A DNA stretch of 64,000 nucleotides from contig NBAZ01000021.1 of the NCBI GenBank assembly GCA_002794735.1, positions 62,001-126,000 on the forward strand, read 5' to 3'. The notes beneath the pieces are model-generated. The model had not been told where the DNA came from. It searched no databases and was given only the letters and a program-made list of their open reading frames with translations. Made by a program: the position numbers and the translations under genes. Positions 12,514 to 26,896 of the stretch are shown in pieces. Numbering within the stretch: the stretch's first letter is position 1; the number at the start of each line of letters is the position of its first letter. Source of the DNA: Pyrrhoderma lamaoense (Eukaryota; Basidiomycota; Agaricomycetes; Hymenochaetales; Hymenochaetaceae).

Positions 12514-12873
12514 GATGTGTGTTGTTGGGATAGAGAGAGCTAAGAAGTTGTAGATGTGGAATTGTATTGTTTGAGAATTGCATTTCCTTTTATCTGGCCA
12601 TCTAGCTATCGACTCTCATGACTATTCAATTGGCCAATCCCATGTAATCCGACAGTGACCACGTTTTGACTCTGTCTCACGCAAGCAGTCCGTGCAGCAC
12701 CGATAAAACAATTCACGTGTAAGCTATTGTATTATCGCGACACAGCATCGTTGAATGTACGGGTCTAAAGTAAGACTTACAAACATAGTAGAGGCCATCC
12801 ATCATGAGGAAGCAAGCGACTAGGCCTTGAATTGAACAATTCAAGAAGAGATCATCACCAGGGCCGGTTGCAT

Positions 12874-13480
12874 TCATTCTTCTGCCTTGGCCTCTGCTTC
12901 CAACTTGTCTGGGCTCTTCCAAATGCTTTTTGTTACATGCATGAGCTCGTACAATTGTCCGATCTGCTCCGCCGACATCTACAAATTATGGATATGTGAA
13001 TCCAGACTTCGCACAGTTTCCGCTGTGAACTAATATTTTACCCACCTTTTCGAAGACAGTTGGATCAAGTTTCCTTCCAGTCCACTGAGAAGCTGCATCT
13101 TTGTCCTTTGGTATAGCGTCTAAGTACATTTTCCACTGCGATAGAAAGCCCATTATGTGCAATGGATTGTCAATCTTCCTATGCCTCCGGAATTCTAATT
13201 GGCGTGTTAAGAGCTACCAAGACCGTTGAAGTGAGCATAAGGTACGTACCAGACTTCACATAATCGTCACCCAGAGAGCGCATCTCATACGGAAGACATC
13301 TATGAGCTCGAAGTATACCCCGAAACAACCTATTCAGAGAATACCATATGTAAGCGAAATTATGATGGTTGGAGGACGTTGCACTGACGGAATTGGTGGA
13401 AGTAGGCTTGCGCTCGCCTTACGCAAGTTCAGAGGCTTCTCAGAGATGGATTTTGCTAGTCTTGCTAAAGATGGCTTCAT
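12874..13480 (-). CDS. SDHAF3: succinate dehydrogenase assembly factor 3 (Acn9 family)
   Basis: A mitochondrial matrix LYR-family chaperone that protects the iron-sulphur subunit during complex II assembly. Four exons join to about 138 residues. Seen: LLPPIP joined by a GTCAGT...GAATAG intron to [13 protein letters not shown] (the LYR-type motif, here LFR), then [31 protein letters not shown] and the terminal [15 protein letters not shown], ending KAEE. These are the hallmark Acn9/SDHAF3 blocks. Start is [11 protein letters not shown], a short basic presequence-like N-terminus. Open frames on the other strand and in the third frame of this stretch are shadows. Confidence 0.92.
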
Positions 13481-13637
13481 CGGTACATATGTCTTGTAGA
13501 AACAATCTCGAAAGTCACTTCTAATACATTATACTGATCCTTGCCGACGGAGCAAACGGCTTATATAAGCGTTTACATACCGTAACTCTTACTTAGTCTT
13601 AGTCGCATCTCATACTAGGTATGGAATCTGCTTATAT

Positions 13638-15455
<1,818 letters not shown>

Positions 15456-15504
15456 TTTGAGCCGGGGGAAAGCGTTTTTTTGTTGTTTCATTAACTTGTC
15501 TCGA

Positions 15505-15512
15505 CTTTTATA
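15505..15512 (-). promoter_or_regulatory. TATA box of the xylanase gene
   Basis: Minus-strand TATAAAAG, about 50 bases upstream of the xylanase ATG. Distance and sequence fit a strong inducible core promoter. Confidence 0.6.
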
Positions 15513-18500
15513 TTTAGGATTCTAATTTAAGACGAGAGAAAGCTATACTTTACACGGTCCAATATCGTAGTATTCTTGGATAATGAATCCACTTTCGCCT
15601 GTGTTAGATCCGCCTCTAGAAGGCCAGGCGGAAAAGGAGAACAAAAGTGTCCTCAAACCTGGTCATGTGGGTATTTCTGTACTCAAGAAAAGATCAAGGT
15701 GCCACAGACCTGGTGCTAGTCATTACACAGCAGTACTAGGGTATGTGTCCTAGTTACCCAGTTAAGCGAAGCATAAGAGCCAGCGGAGAACTTGCCAAGT
15801 AGTGGGCCTGGATTTTCGCCAGCATCAAGCAGTACCTGGCATCGCAAATAAGTTAACTTGTTGAATTCATTCACCGAAATAAATCCTTCAAAACGACATA
15901 TTATTGAAACCGCAATTTGCCAGCTCAGCGACAAAATTTCAGGCAGACATCACTGAGATCATTACACATAACGATGGTTAGTATTTGTTACGCGTTATTT
16001 TGTACATTGTTGCGATGCCAGTATCCTAGTGTTTCTTTTCAAGTTGTTCTCTTGAAGAAGAGGTAAGCCGTTACTATTTCTGGAGAATTTCGCACAATTT
16101 ATGCACTCGTGATTTCAAAGACAATCACACACTCAAACATGTGGGTCGTCCAATACTTGTCCGCTCACTCCGAAGCGTTCTATAAGTTTCAAAAATATAA
16201 GGAAGATACCGGCGGACCGGATGGTTTAACCCCCAAAAGCCAAAATATTTCATACTTTCAGGTTTCCAACTGTATCCGATTTATAGGCTTGATCAATGCG
16301 CTTCACCCAAGCGACATGTACACATATTAATAACGTCCTGAAAGTCATGACATAAATTTTCTAGGTTTATCCGACAACCGTCGTTATTCCGACCTTGACG
16401 ATCTACAACGGTATTTGATAGATTTCAATGTTGTCTTCTTTTTTCATCATGTCTGACAGATTCGGTAACCTATTCTGGATACAATACCCGAATCACCCAA
16501 CCACTCCCAAGTTCTTATCCTTGTTATCCTTGTAAAAGTAAGAACTTGATAGACCTCAGACTATATGGATATACTTCTATTCATTTGCAGCTTATTCAAA
16601 AGTACTTATTACTACATCTACCGAATTGTCCACAAGGTTTTGTACACACCAGATTCTCTGAATAAATACCTGGCCCAATGCGCCATTGTGATGAGCATTG
16701 TGAGTCCCCAATAGTTTCAATTCATCATTAGGTTCCATTCATATACGCATATGTGCGTGTGCATATTCTGACTGAGAAAACGGTTCTCATCAGTTCGCCG
16801 ATTTAACATCTTACAACTACCATGAGTGTTTCTAAACTTGTATCCTCGGTCAGATAGGAGCTAATGTATAACTTCTACACTTCCTCGCTGGTACCTCAGC
16901 TCCGATTCCTTCTCTTTTTATCTGAGCCACTTGATTCATCCTCCCTCACATGTATATGATATCCTAGCCCGCGCAATAACTCTCTGACCAGCGACTATCA
17001 AGAATAGAATGCCATATTATTTATAGTCCTGATGATCACTGATACACTTTATAACAGAAAATGTTCAAGAAAATATCATAATATCATCTATTATTACCAG
17101 ATACCTTACATTAAACACGTCTCTGAGATGCCAGTGCATCTGACGTATCTGATCATCATAGACTTCGATTATCTTGTCAGATCTCTTCCACTCTTTACGT
17201 GCCTCAACATACTTCCTCATGTGAAGAGGAGAAAACTTGGCTAGAACCCGCATCGGGCCAGGGATAAGTTACCTTTTTCCTTTCATATACCAAAAGGAAC
17301 TCTTTAACTTAACCGTCTAGAAGCACTGCACTGGCGTATAGAAAAATTACCTGAAATCAGTTGGCTAGCATCATGATCGAAGCCACAATTTACCGTACAT
17401 CAAGGAATACTGATTGACAAACTTGTGGAGATAGCTATCTCGGAAACTCTCGACTGTTCATGGCTTAAAGCCGACCAAGCCCATAGTAAAAGATTCTCAT
17501 CATCAGCTTCGAGTTTCCACGACCAAAATGCCCAGACCAAAGCTGAGTTAATACTCAATTGCTCAAAATAACCTTTGGGATACACTATTTACCTCTTTAT
17601 TATAGATCATCATTGACTTATAAGAGTGCTTTTGAAACCCGTCCCTCGATAACGATGATTATCATCATTATAATGATAAAAGCTACTTGGGTAACAGACC
17701 CAAGGAGAGAAAAAAATACTTTGTGATGTGACACCCATTATATTATACGTAGATTCTACGCTTGTCAACGCATAAATATTGACAGACAACATTTTCGTAC
17801 TTATATGGTCTTGAGGCTATGAGCTTCTAAAGTTGTTGTCGACTTTGCACTTTTTACACATATCAACAATATCTGGGCTTTGATATTACAACTGATGTGG
17901 CTGTGCATCATATTTCATCGTCTTGTGACATTTAAGAGATGCTCGATTTTATACATCAATCTTATGTACAATCTCAGCATACTAGATTGTTACTATTCAG
18001 AAACTAAACAATCAGCTTCATCATATGAGCATTAATAGATGCCGAAGCTAACTGGAAAAGATGTCGTCTTTCAATTTGAAAATGTGCACCTCTATTGTGA
18101 ATCTCACAAAGGACTAGAAAATGCTTAGAAGACAAGTACACATTAAAAGGATGATAGTAACACGTTTGGAGTCCTGATCTTGATGGTAGCATGTCTGTTA
18201 TATATGTAAGCAAGGGAACTTGCCTTAAGTAACAGTTTCATCTATCAGGGACTAGGGAAGCAAGTCGGAAGAAAGAATCAACTGATGTACCAGCGCTTTC
18301 TCTTGTTGCCGTTACACCAGAATGATAGAAATACGAGATGAGCAGTACAATATACGCAGCCGTTTCAGCGTTTACAATGTTGTTATCTACAGTAATGATA
18401 AAACTCTATACTCATGAGTTCACAAAGGGGAGAAGAAGCAGGCTATGGCTACTTGTTTATATGAAGATTATGTGGCTGTGCACCATCATCATCTCATGAG

Positions 18501-18787
18501 GGCAGAAAATGGAAATATTTCCTTTTCCGACTTTCTCGCTGATTTGACTGTGAGATTTTTCCAAGGCCATCAAATCATGTTCGTATCCTGATACACCGAA
18601 ACGCCCTCATGCCAGTACTTAAATATACTGTTACTATGAAGGTGCATTCTTCCCCCCAATTTCACCGCTCTCCTCTTTCTATACCGAGTGCGTGACTCTT
18701 CAACCATATTATATACTTCCTTTCATACTCGAATGTTTGGCCACACGAAAGCGTGAATCAAGTATAACGGGATAAAAAGACTTGTGA
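15513..18787. other. 3.3-kb region with no secure gene
   Basis: No recognised gene. One weak candidate on the + strand lies at about 16139-16660: an open segment beginning MWVVQYLSAHSEAFYKF and small segments that can be joined by plausible GT...AG introns, giving VYPTTVVIPTLTIYN then VTYSGYNTRITQPLPSSYP. I recognise no family and confidence is low. The rest is AT-rich with short frames only. It includes a perfect 14-bp AT-rich palindrome at 17664-17677. Confidence 0.35.
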
Positions 18788-20561
18788 ATGCCTCTTCGCT
18801 GTATGCCATTCAGTTGGTCTATCTGGGAATCAGCTACGCTATACGCAATTCTCTATGTCTTGCTCATTTCAAGCGGCGTTAAGTCCCAAGTTATTACATA
18901 TGATGGCAAAACCATAGTATTGAATACTATCCACTATTGACTGACAACGGGTGGTCTACGGAAGATGTATTGAAAATGATCCAATGGATGTTAAATTTAC
19001 GTTCTTATCTGAAGCTACAGCTAGGCTACAGTTTAATGGTGAACAATACTCAGTCCTTTAGTTAATGCTAATGAGTTACTCAGGCCTTGATGTAGGAACG
19101 GGAATCCAGATGACTGCACGTCCTAGCTCCACATTCGCTATACTTAATGTGACGTTGTTCGATGCAGATAGCACGTCTATCAACTATACAACTATCGACG
19201 ATTTTCGAGTCTCGGGTGCGAATGGCCAGCAAAATAAAACCGTAACATTGTTTGATAACCTAACATCGAATACCTATACTATTGAGATACAAAAGACTAC
19301 TTCTGGGCCAGGCTCCGATGATAAATCCTACTGGGGAATTCTACAATTAGAGTACGTATACTAGACATATCTTCTCGACGTTGGACCTGAATTGGGATTA
19401 ATTGATAGTGTTACTCAAGCCCCCCAAGTCTTCCGAGCATAGATAGCCTGTATTCCACGCTTGGAACAGCTACTACACCTCTCTCCTCCACTTCAGCTGC
19501 AATGATAACCTCACAGCTAGCTGAAAGCGGGAAACCGACGTCCAAGATAGGAATTGGGGTTAAGGTAGGAGTGGCAATTGGCTTAATTATCGGGATTATT
19601 ATCATCGGAATGCTTGTTTTTCTCCTTAACCGCCGACGAAAGAAGGTTCTCAGTCTTGCACCAGATCCCTTGGTGATAACACCCAGTCAGTCGAGGCAAG
19701 ATAGGTCTCGTTTTCGGAGGATGTATTCGACTCGTTTACCTCATTTTAGAGCCCCCTCATCAATCTGGCCTACAAGCAGTGGACGCGAGGTATTACCAGC
19801 CGCACATCCATCATCAGTAACTCGGGAGCCTTTACATGAAAAGATAACACCTTATAGCTTGCCCAAGCCTGAGCCAATGGTGTTGAAGCCCTCACCCCCT
19901 CAACACCGTCATAGAAAACGCAGGTATACCTCTTTTTTCGTTGCAAACCCCTCAAGTCTCTCAAGTCAGTCGCAGCGATCCCACTCCTCGGATAACCATA
20001 AAACTAGAAGAGAATATGAGGCTTTGCAGACGACAGCAGTCCACCCAGCCCTTCCTGTACCTGTTTCTCCCATCTCCGTGTACATAGAGCCCCCTCCCGA
20101 AGAAAAGGAACGGAGGAGAATAGCAAAAGGGAAACAGAAAGCAGTCGACTTTGAGATCGAACCACCATCAAGGTCTCCCGAACAAAGTCAATAAGACGCT
20201 TCTTCACTACCAATCCATCTTCATCTTCATCCTCATCTACGTCTTCACGTCGTAGTAAACATTCGCGAGGAGCGTCATCCGGTAGTCGCGAACTCCCTCA
20301 GATACGGGAACACGGTGGTCCTGTTTCTGTGCCAGTATCATCGCTACGAACTACAATACCCATACCACGAAGACGTATCGACCTCTCCCTAAACCTGGGT
20401 TACCTATAACTGAGAAGGGGGCCAATCATGTGAGATTCACTACTGCAAATTTGAATCAATCAGTCCCCACGACTACGACTAAGAAGATGGAAGTTGAATA
20501 TATGGGGTTCGAGCCGCCGCCACGACGCATAGATAAGGGCAAGGAGCGGGCATATGATTAG
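18788..20561 (+). CDS. single-pass membrane receptor-like protein, frame-broken
   Basis: Function unknown. This layout is widespread in mushrooms: signal peptide (ESATLYAILYVLLISSGVKS), beta-rich ectodomain (YDGKTIV, DNGWSTEDV, FTFLSEATARLQFNG, YSGLDVGTG, YWGILQLEY), Ser/Thr-rich stalk, one transmembrane helix (VGVAIGLIIGIIIIGMLVFL) followed by RRRKK, and a long disordered Ser/Pro-rich cytoplasmic tail ending DKGKERAYD. An intron joins LQLEY to the stalk (donor GTATAC, acceptor TTGATAG). At least four one-base losses break the frame: TT at 18920, AAAA at 18973-18976, AAA at 20184-20186, CCC at 20359-20361. Adding a base to each restores tail and ectodomain. One further ectodomain junction near 19040-19075 is unresolved. 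A decayed copy lies near 48 kb. Confidence 0.7.
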
Positions 20562-20742
20562 AGAGGTGGCTTGATTACTTATTATTATTATTTCTGTATG
20601 GACTACTATGTATCAATCGATCGTCTTGTACTTCTGCTTTAACTCTGGGAACAATTCGTTGTCCCCCTTTCATGTTATTTACATTGTACAAGCATACCAC
20701 AACACATTCTACAGTTTTTACTTATGTGACTTATGTGAAAAG

Positions 20743-22767
20743 TTAGGAAAACGCTTCTTGAGTCAAAGTCTCATCAACTGTTTCCCATTCTTCTTCGTTA
20801 TCTGGGAGGAAAGAAGCAACAAAAAGGGTTATGATCACTGTTCCGATTAAAACAATGTAGACTAAGAGACCATTTAATAAGTTGAGTTGGATGGTAGCAG
20901 CGAAAAGAGAAGATGTCGCAGCTGGTCCCACAGCTCTCATCGCTGCAGATAAGGTGGAAGCGAGACCATTAGTTGCACCAAGCGAGCTCTTATCTGGTGC
21001 AGATAGTGTAACAAAGATGAATGCGCATCCTATTGAAGTATCGTTCAGAATGTCTATCATTGCGGAGGAGCAAGAACTTACCCCAGCCCATATCGGATAT
21101 GACACATAGACATAGTTGAAAAACAAGGGCTGACCATGTCAAGAAACCCATTCCATATGTACGAGCTGAAAGATTAATAAGAGGAAACATAGAAAAGATT
21201 GGAATATTCAGGCATAATGCAAGAATAAGCAGTTTCTTAGAACCTAGATATGTTTGAAATTTTGTGAAAAATGTTGCTTGGAAGATGCCCATTAAAATAC
21301 CATAAATCCCTAGACAAAGACCTATTGCAGCAGGAGATAGTCCAACCCCACCATTTGAGATAGAAGTGGCATAAAACAAAGGCTCAACTGCAAGGAATGC
21401 CATGTCAATAAAAGATAGTAATGCATAAACCAAAACCGCAAGGAGTACACGATGAGTAAGTATAGAACGAATTGTCGGTAGAGAATTTTCTTCATTATCT
21501 ACTGTAGGTTGTTCAACGAGTTCAGAAAGACTACTGCCAGGAGAGATATTTTCATGTCTGATTGAAGAATTAGAATTTTCACGAGAACACCTTGATTTTA
21601 CCGGACGAGCTGTCTACACAAGTGATAACCAATTAGAAACTAAACTATGGTAATCTGGTAAATTACAAACCTCTTTTAGGAAAAACACGATAAGGATGAA
21701 AGCTAGAATTGGAAAGATAGAAACAACGATACAAGGGAGAAAATAAGGGTATTTCTTCCAGAAATCTGCTTTAAAAAGTTTTGGATAACCATCTGCTGGA
21801 CGAGAAAGCTCACCACCTATGAAAGGACTGATATATAATAAGTTGTTAATTAGTACGATATAGAATATTCAAAACTTGATTCACCCTATCGTTGCTCCGA
21901 CAGACCAAACAACAGGCATATACGCAAAAGCTTGAGCCATGTTTGAGTAATCAGTCACTTCCCCCATCATACTCTTAATGACACCAGAAATACCGTTCAG
22001 AAGTCCCGCTAGACTTCGACTACATAGAAAAATGATTAATTCTAGATGATAGATAAAAAGATATATAGAAGCAGTGTATTACCTTAGAAGCAGAGCAAGG
22101 AAGGACTTTGACAGACCAAACCCGATCATCGATACTGTCAAACCCGCGAAACCTACCAGAAGAATGGGTCTTCTCCCAACAATATCCGATAGATGACTCC
22201 AATATAGTACTGTCAAAGCTTCTGATGCGAAGAATGTTGATTCCTAATCGAAACTTGGGTGAGCTATGGGTTTTTATAGTTATAGTCGTGACAACAACGA
22301 ACCACCAAACCAGCATAGTATCCAACCTTGCGTTCATCGCCACCCGTTACGTCTAGGTTCCTTATAAGCTATTCGACAAGATCAATAAGTCTCGTTAGCA
22401 GCTTTACCAATAAAAAGATACATACTTCATTGATGAAAGGATAGATAGATTGGGAAGTGACAGGTTCGGAGAGTTGTAGAAAGAGGAGTATTGATACCTG
22501 AAATAATGGTAAAGGCGTTCGTCTAGTTCCAGAAGACCGAACTCTCTTGCCTGTATAATCCCCTGTGACGTCGGAATAACTTAAGAGTGGAGTTCTTTCA
22601 TTTGAAGGCAGTTCATCTGGAGCTAATGTACAAGAAATTGCCCTCAGCGTAGGATCTGGATCATCTTGTGAAGGTTCCGACAAGAAATTTTCATGGTCAT
22701 ATTTGTTTTCGTGACTTCGGGAACAATTTTTTGGCATAACCCAGCTTGAGAGAGTATTAGATCGCAT
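20743..22767 (-). CDS. MFS transporter, copy 1 of a tandem pair
   Basis: Twelve-helix major facilitator, plasma- or vacuolar-membrane; substrate unknown. The closest family I know is the fungal YCR023C / plant ZIF-like group, so zinc-complex or small-organic export is only a guess. Seen: Ser-rich cytosolic N-terminus with ERTPLL; helix 1 QVSILLFLQLSEPVTSQSIY; motif A LSDIVGRRPILL; SLAGLLNGISGVIKSMMGE; FIGGELSRP; a central hydrophilic loop; and C-terminal half with SLGATNGLASTLSAAMRAVG. It ends EEEWETVDETLTQEAFS. About 560 residues in several exons with no frame break found. The paralogue is about 770 bases upstream, same strand. Confidence 0.88.
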
Positions 22768-23537
22768 ACATTGTAGTTATAGTATACTACTTTGATACAA
22801 AATCAAATTAATCATTTGCCAAGTTGTTGCATAGAGAGGGACACCCTAAGATTAAGTGGGATCCCAGGTGTGCAAAGTAAGTAGGGAGTAACTTGCTTTG
22901 CTTCCAGTCCCAGGATTTTCTCACGAATTAGTATCCAGATACTTCAGATACTTTATGAGTTGTTCTCAGTAAAGGTTATCTTATGAGAGATAGCAAATAG
23001 TTCAACCATAGAATTATGGTAGAGCTAAACATCTGAGCTAACATCTTGGTTAACGTCATATCCCTCTGAAATAAGCGCATGCAAGCAACCACTCCTGCCA
23101 TAATCATAGAGACAAAGTGAGAGGATCAAGGAGAACAAAGAAGCCAAGTTACGATGATTTCTTAAACTCACTTGAGTTCGAATGTCATACATAGTAACCG
23201 CTCATAGAGCGACGAGAACAGAGAATAGCTTGTCTAAGTACGTCAAAAGAGATGACTGAGATATACCGATCTCTAAGGTAGAGATAGTAATAGCAATTTT
23301 CAAAGTTTGGTAAGAAACTTTGATTTCGGTTCTTAAACAAGGTAAGACCATATACTAGTTGGGATCTAACTCGCTTCTATTTTGTTGTTACTTGTTTATA
23401 GTACAATGATTAGTATTCATTAGATAGGTTGTGTAGATATATATGAATTGAGAAGTATGCGATTCGTTCTGTCGTTACATCTATCATAAGAAGTCGTGAT
23501 AGGTCTAAAGAAAAGAAAAAGAAGGTCATTTTCGAAA
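22768..23537. other. spacer between the MFS paralogues
   Basis: Holds the promoter of MFS copy 1 and 3' region of copy 2. No gene seen. Confidence 0.5.
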
Positions 23538-25663
23538 TTATTCAACGTCCACTAGGTTTTCCCATTCTTCCTCCTTTGATGGTAGGAATGACGCTGCAAG
23601 TAGGGCAGCTACGACTGTCCCCACAAGCACCACATAAACCAAAAGGCCATGATATAAGTTGTGTTGTATTGACGCTGCAAAGAGTGACGTAGTCGCTGCA
23701 GGTCCAACAGAACGCATGGCAGCGGATACAGTAGCGGCAAGGCCATTAGTCGCACCCAGAGATCTTCTATCTGGGGAGGAAAGGGTGACGAAAATGTAAG
23801 CACAACCTAAGGCAAATAGGAAAAAAAAGTCAATTAATTTCATCTCGGATTACACGTGACAAATGAGATTAAATGTGAAAAGAATCGAAGGCTCACCCCA
23901 GCTCATATCCGATAATACGCAGAGACACAACTGAAAGCCGAGAGCTGCCCATGTCACGAAGCCCGTCCCAAAATTTCGTGCAAGAAGATTAATGACAGGA
24001 AATAGAGCAAAAATAGGGAAGTTAAAGGACAAAGCCAACATGAGCAACTTCTTTGAACCAAGCCAATCATGAAATTTTGCAAAAAAGAAGGCTTGAAAGG
24101 TACCCATGAGGATTCCGTAGATCCCCAGACAGAGTCCGATTGTTGCTGGGGATAGTCCAAGTCCCCCTAAAGGAATGGATGTAGCATAGAATAAGGGTTG
24201 TACAGCTAGAAAGGCAATATCTAAAAAGGATAACAGAGCATAGTTGAGGACAGCAAGAAAGACACGACGTGTGAGGATCGATCGAATCGATGGCGGCGGT
24301 GCTTCATTATCAAGTTCTCCAACAGTGATCTGCTCTTCTAGATGAGAAGATGCGATAGTCGCGGTCTCACTGATACTAGTAGCACAGCTCGACTCATCTC
24401 GATGCCTTGTGTTATTCGATTGAAGTGTAGTCTATCTGATGTTAGCCATATGATATTCTCTTACAAACGTGATCAAATAACTTCACACCTCTTTCAGAAA
24501 AACGAGAACTAAGATGAACGCTGATATTGGGAAGATAGCAGATACCACACATGGTAGAAAGTAAGGATACATCTTCCAGAAATCTGCACTAAACAGAAGC
24601 GGAAAACGGTCCGCCGGACGGGAAAGTTGCCCACCAATGAATGGACTAAAGTATTGATACAGTTAGTATTAGATATTAATGGAGTAAGAAATATGTATAA
24701 GCACCCTATTGTAGCTCCAACAGACCAAACAACAGGTATATAAGCAAATGCCTGAGCCATATTAGAATAATCCGTCATTTCACCCATCATACTCTTTATA
24801 ACTCCTGAATTTCCATTCAAAAGTCCTGCAAGACTTCGGCTACCAGTAAAAAGTGAGAAAGTAAGAAAATAAGGAGGGATCAGCAGAACCATATGATTGA
24901 AAGATGAAATCTCGGACAAACCTGATGATGAGTAAAGGAAATGTTTTAGATAGCCCGAAACCAATCATAGATAATGATAATCCTGCAAAACCCATGAGGA
25001 GAATTGGGCGTCTACCAACAAAATCGGATAGATGACTCCAATATAGAACGGTCAATGCTTCTGATGCAAAGAACAGCGATTCCTGTTTGTTTGTTGTTCC
25101 CAGCATTGGTGTTTCTTTAGAAATCTTCCATACACACAGTAAAGTATGAGAAATTCGATAACTAACCACAAGACCAGCGTAATAACCAACTCTCCGTTCA
25201 TCTCCACCTGTCACATCCATGTTCTTTATAAGCTATACAACCAAGACATGGCCCAGAATAGGAGTATAGTCGAGAATATGTCCAAGCAAGAAGAAGCAAA
25301 AAAACGAAGATAAGAAAACGGTTATTGAACTCGTGCGCTAACAAAAGTCGTTTAAGAGCGCACACATACCTCATTGATAAACGGATAGATGGCTTGAGAA
25401 GTCACAGGTTCAGAAAGCTGCAAGAACAACAGAACACCAATCTGTACCAACGGTAAAGGCGTTCTCTCAACTTCCCGTTTCTTCCTTCTCCTCTCCCCTC
25501 CCACCAAAGTCTCCGACGTCGAAGCGCTCATCAACAATGGCGTTCGCTCGTCCGTAAGAACTTTTGAAGACGTAGGTGCAAGCATACCCCGGAGCGTCGC
25601 ATTTTGCTCTTCTTCTTCATAAGGTGAGGGTGGATGACTATCCACCGTCATACTCGTAGACAT
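23538..25663 (-). CDS. MFS transporter, copy 2 of a tandem pair
   Basis: Same architecture as the neighbouring copy and clearly its paralogue. Start is MSTSMTVDS; an in-frame upstream TTG is not a likely start. Shared blocks: TPLPLVQIGVLLFLQLSEPV, motif A LSDFVGRRPILL, SLAGLLNGNSGVIKSMMGEM, FAYIPVVWSVGATIG, and SLGATNGLAATVSAAMRSVG. It ends KEEEWENLVDVE. The acidic N-terminal region and the central loop diverge most, while helices are strongly alike, as expected for a functional duplicate. Exon positions match copy 1, including the intron after YPFINE. The frame is intact at every junction tested. Substrate unknown; export of a metal chelate or small organic acid is only suggested by the family. 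Confidence 0.88.
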
Positions 25664-26896
25664 GGGTTTTCCGGGCTTATACAAGCGAGTTCACTGGAGC
25701 GTTCGGATATTTATAAACCGTCAATTCGGCACATATGACAAAGATCTCGGGATCGGAGTAGTATTAACTCACATGAGTATGTAGACCTCCGATACTGCCT
25801 TTAACCTCCTGTAACGATAGCCTCAAAGCATAGAATAGTCGCCACAATACAGTTGTTCATGTAAACTATCATAGTTTATTTGTCAGATACAAACTAGATC
25901 AGAACAGGTATACTTTCCAAAAGGAGGTCAATCAAATAACTCTTACAACATAAGATCACGTAATTAAAATGTAAACCGTGTCAATTCAAAACACTAACGA
26001 GTAGTACGTCGTTTATTATCTATACATTTCAGACATCGTGAAATAAGAAACTGCAGATGCAGAAATGTGCCATTAATGCCAATCTCGTAACAGGAAAACA
26101 TAAAAGCTAATGCGATAAGTGATAATTGCTACACAATGTAATGGGGGGTGAAAGAAGAAGGGGGGGAAGGAGCAAAACCTGTCAAAGGATGCGAAGGAGT
26201 GAATGATAATAGAGAAGTGAAAGGAAAAGGGAAAAACGTCACTGAGTGGAGAAGAAGTAGAGAGACATGAGGTTATTCGACAGATAGATACGTTAAGACA
26301 GTGACGATGAAAAAGAACAAGACATAAAGAGCAGTTTTGTGGTGTTATGGATGTAAGAAACGTTGAAAAGGGTATTGCAGATATTTAAAAAGAAACGTGA
26401 ATGATGAAAGAAGAGTAAGAATGGAAATTATAGTGAAATTAAAAAAAGGGTGAGGAGCCAAAAAAAAGGGGGGAGTCGAGCAAACATATTCTCTAAGAAT
26501 GCGGTGCGATATCATTCGCAGGTCCATTACGATTTTCGAAAGATTTGTTTTTTTTTCCCTATAGGACCGCGAAAGACGAGAATCTAGCGAGCTGTTCAGA
26601 CGCACAAATAATGTCTTTTGAATACAGCCAAGAAAAAGCGCAGGTCATCGGAAAATTATCAAGAACTATAAAGTTAAGAAAAACCTAAACGAGAAACCCA
26701 CGACCCGATGACGACACCAGTTAAAAACCCTAGTGATAACGATAAACTCTGGAGGATTTTTTGCTAGTTTTCCCGCGGATGCATAAAACTTGAAGGTTAA
26801 AAAAGAATAAACTATAGACAGAAGCAAGGAGGAAAAATGGATATTGATGATGGATTTAGTGGGAGAAAAACGAGATGAAGTATATTATACGATTTC
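25664..26896. other. promoter of MFS copy 2 and 3' region of the calcium ATPase
   Basis: No gene supported. 26100-26550 is purine-rich on the + strand with G and A runs (for example seven G near 26161) and probably includes the 3' untranslated region of the minus-strand ATPase gene. Confidence 0.5.

Noticed and set aside
12713..12922. 69-codon minus-strand open frame
   Set aside because: Out of frame with the clear SDHAF3 C-terminus that overlaps it, and composition is not family-like.
13302..13499. 65-codon + strand open frame
   Set aside because: Antisense shadow of the first two SDHAF3 exons.
17664..17677. 14-bp AT-rich perfect palindrome
   Set aside because: Short, AT-only context and expected by chance in AT-rich spacer; no repeat or terminator partner.
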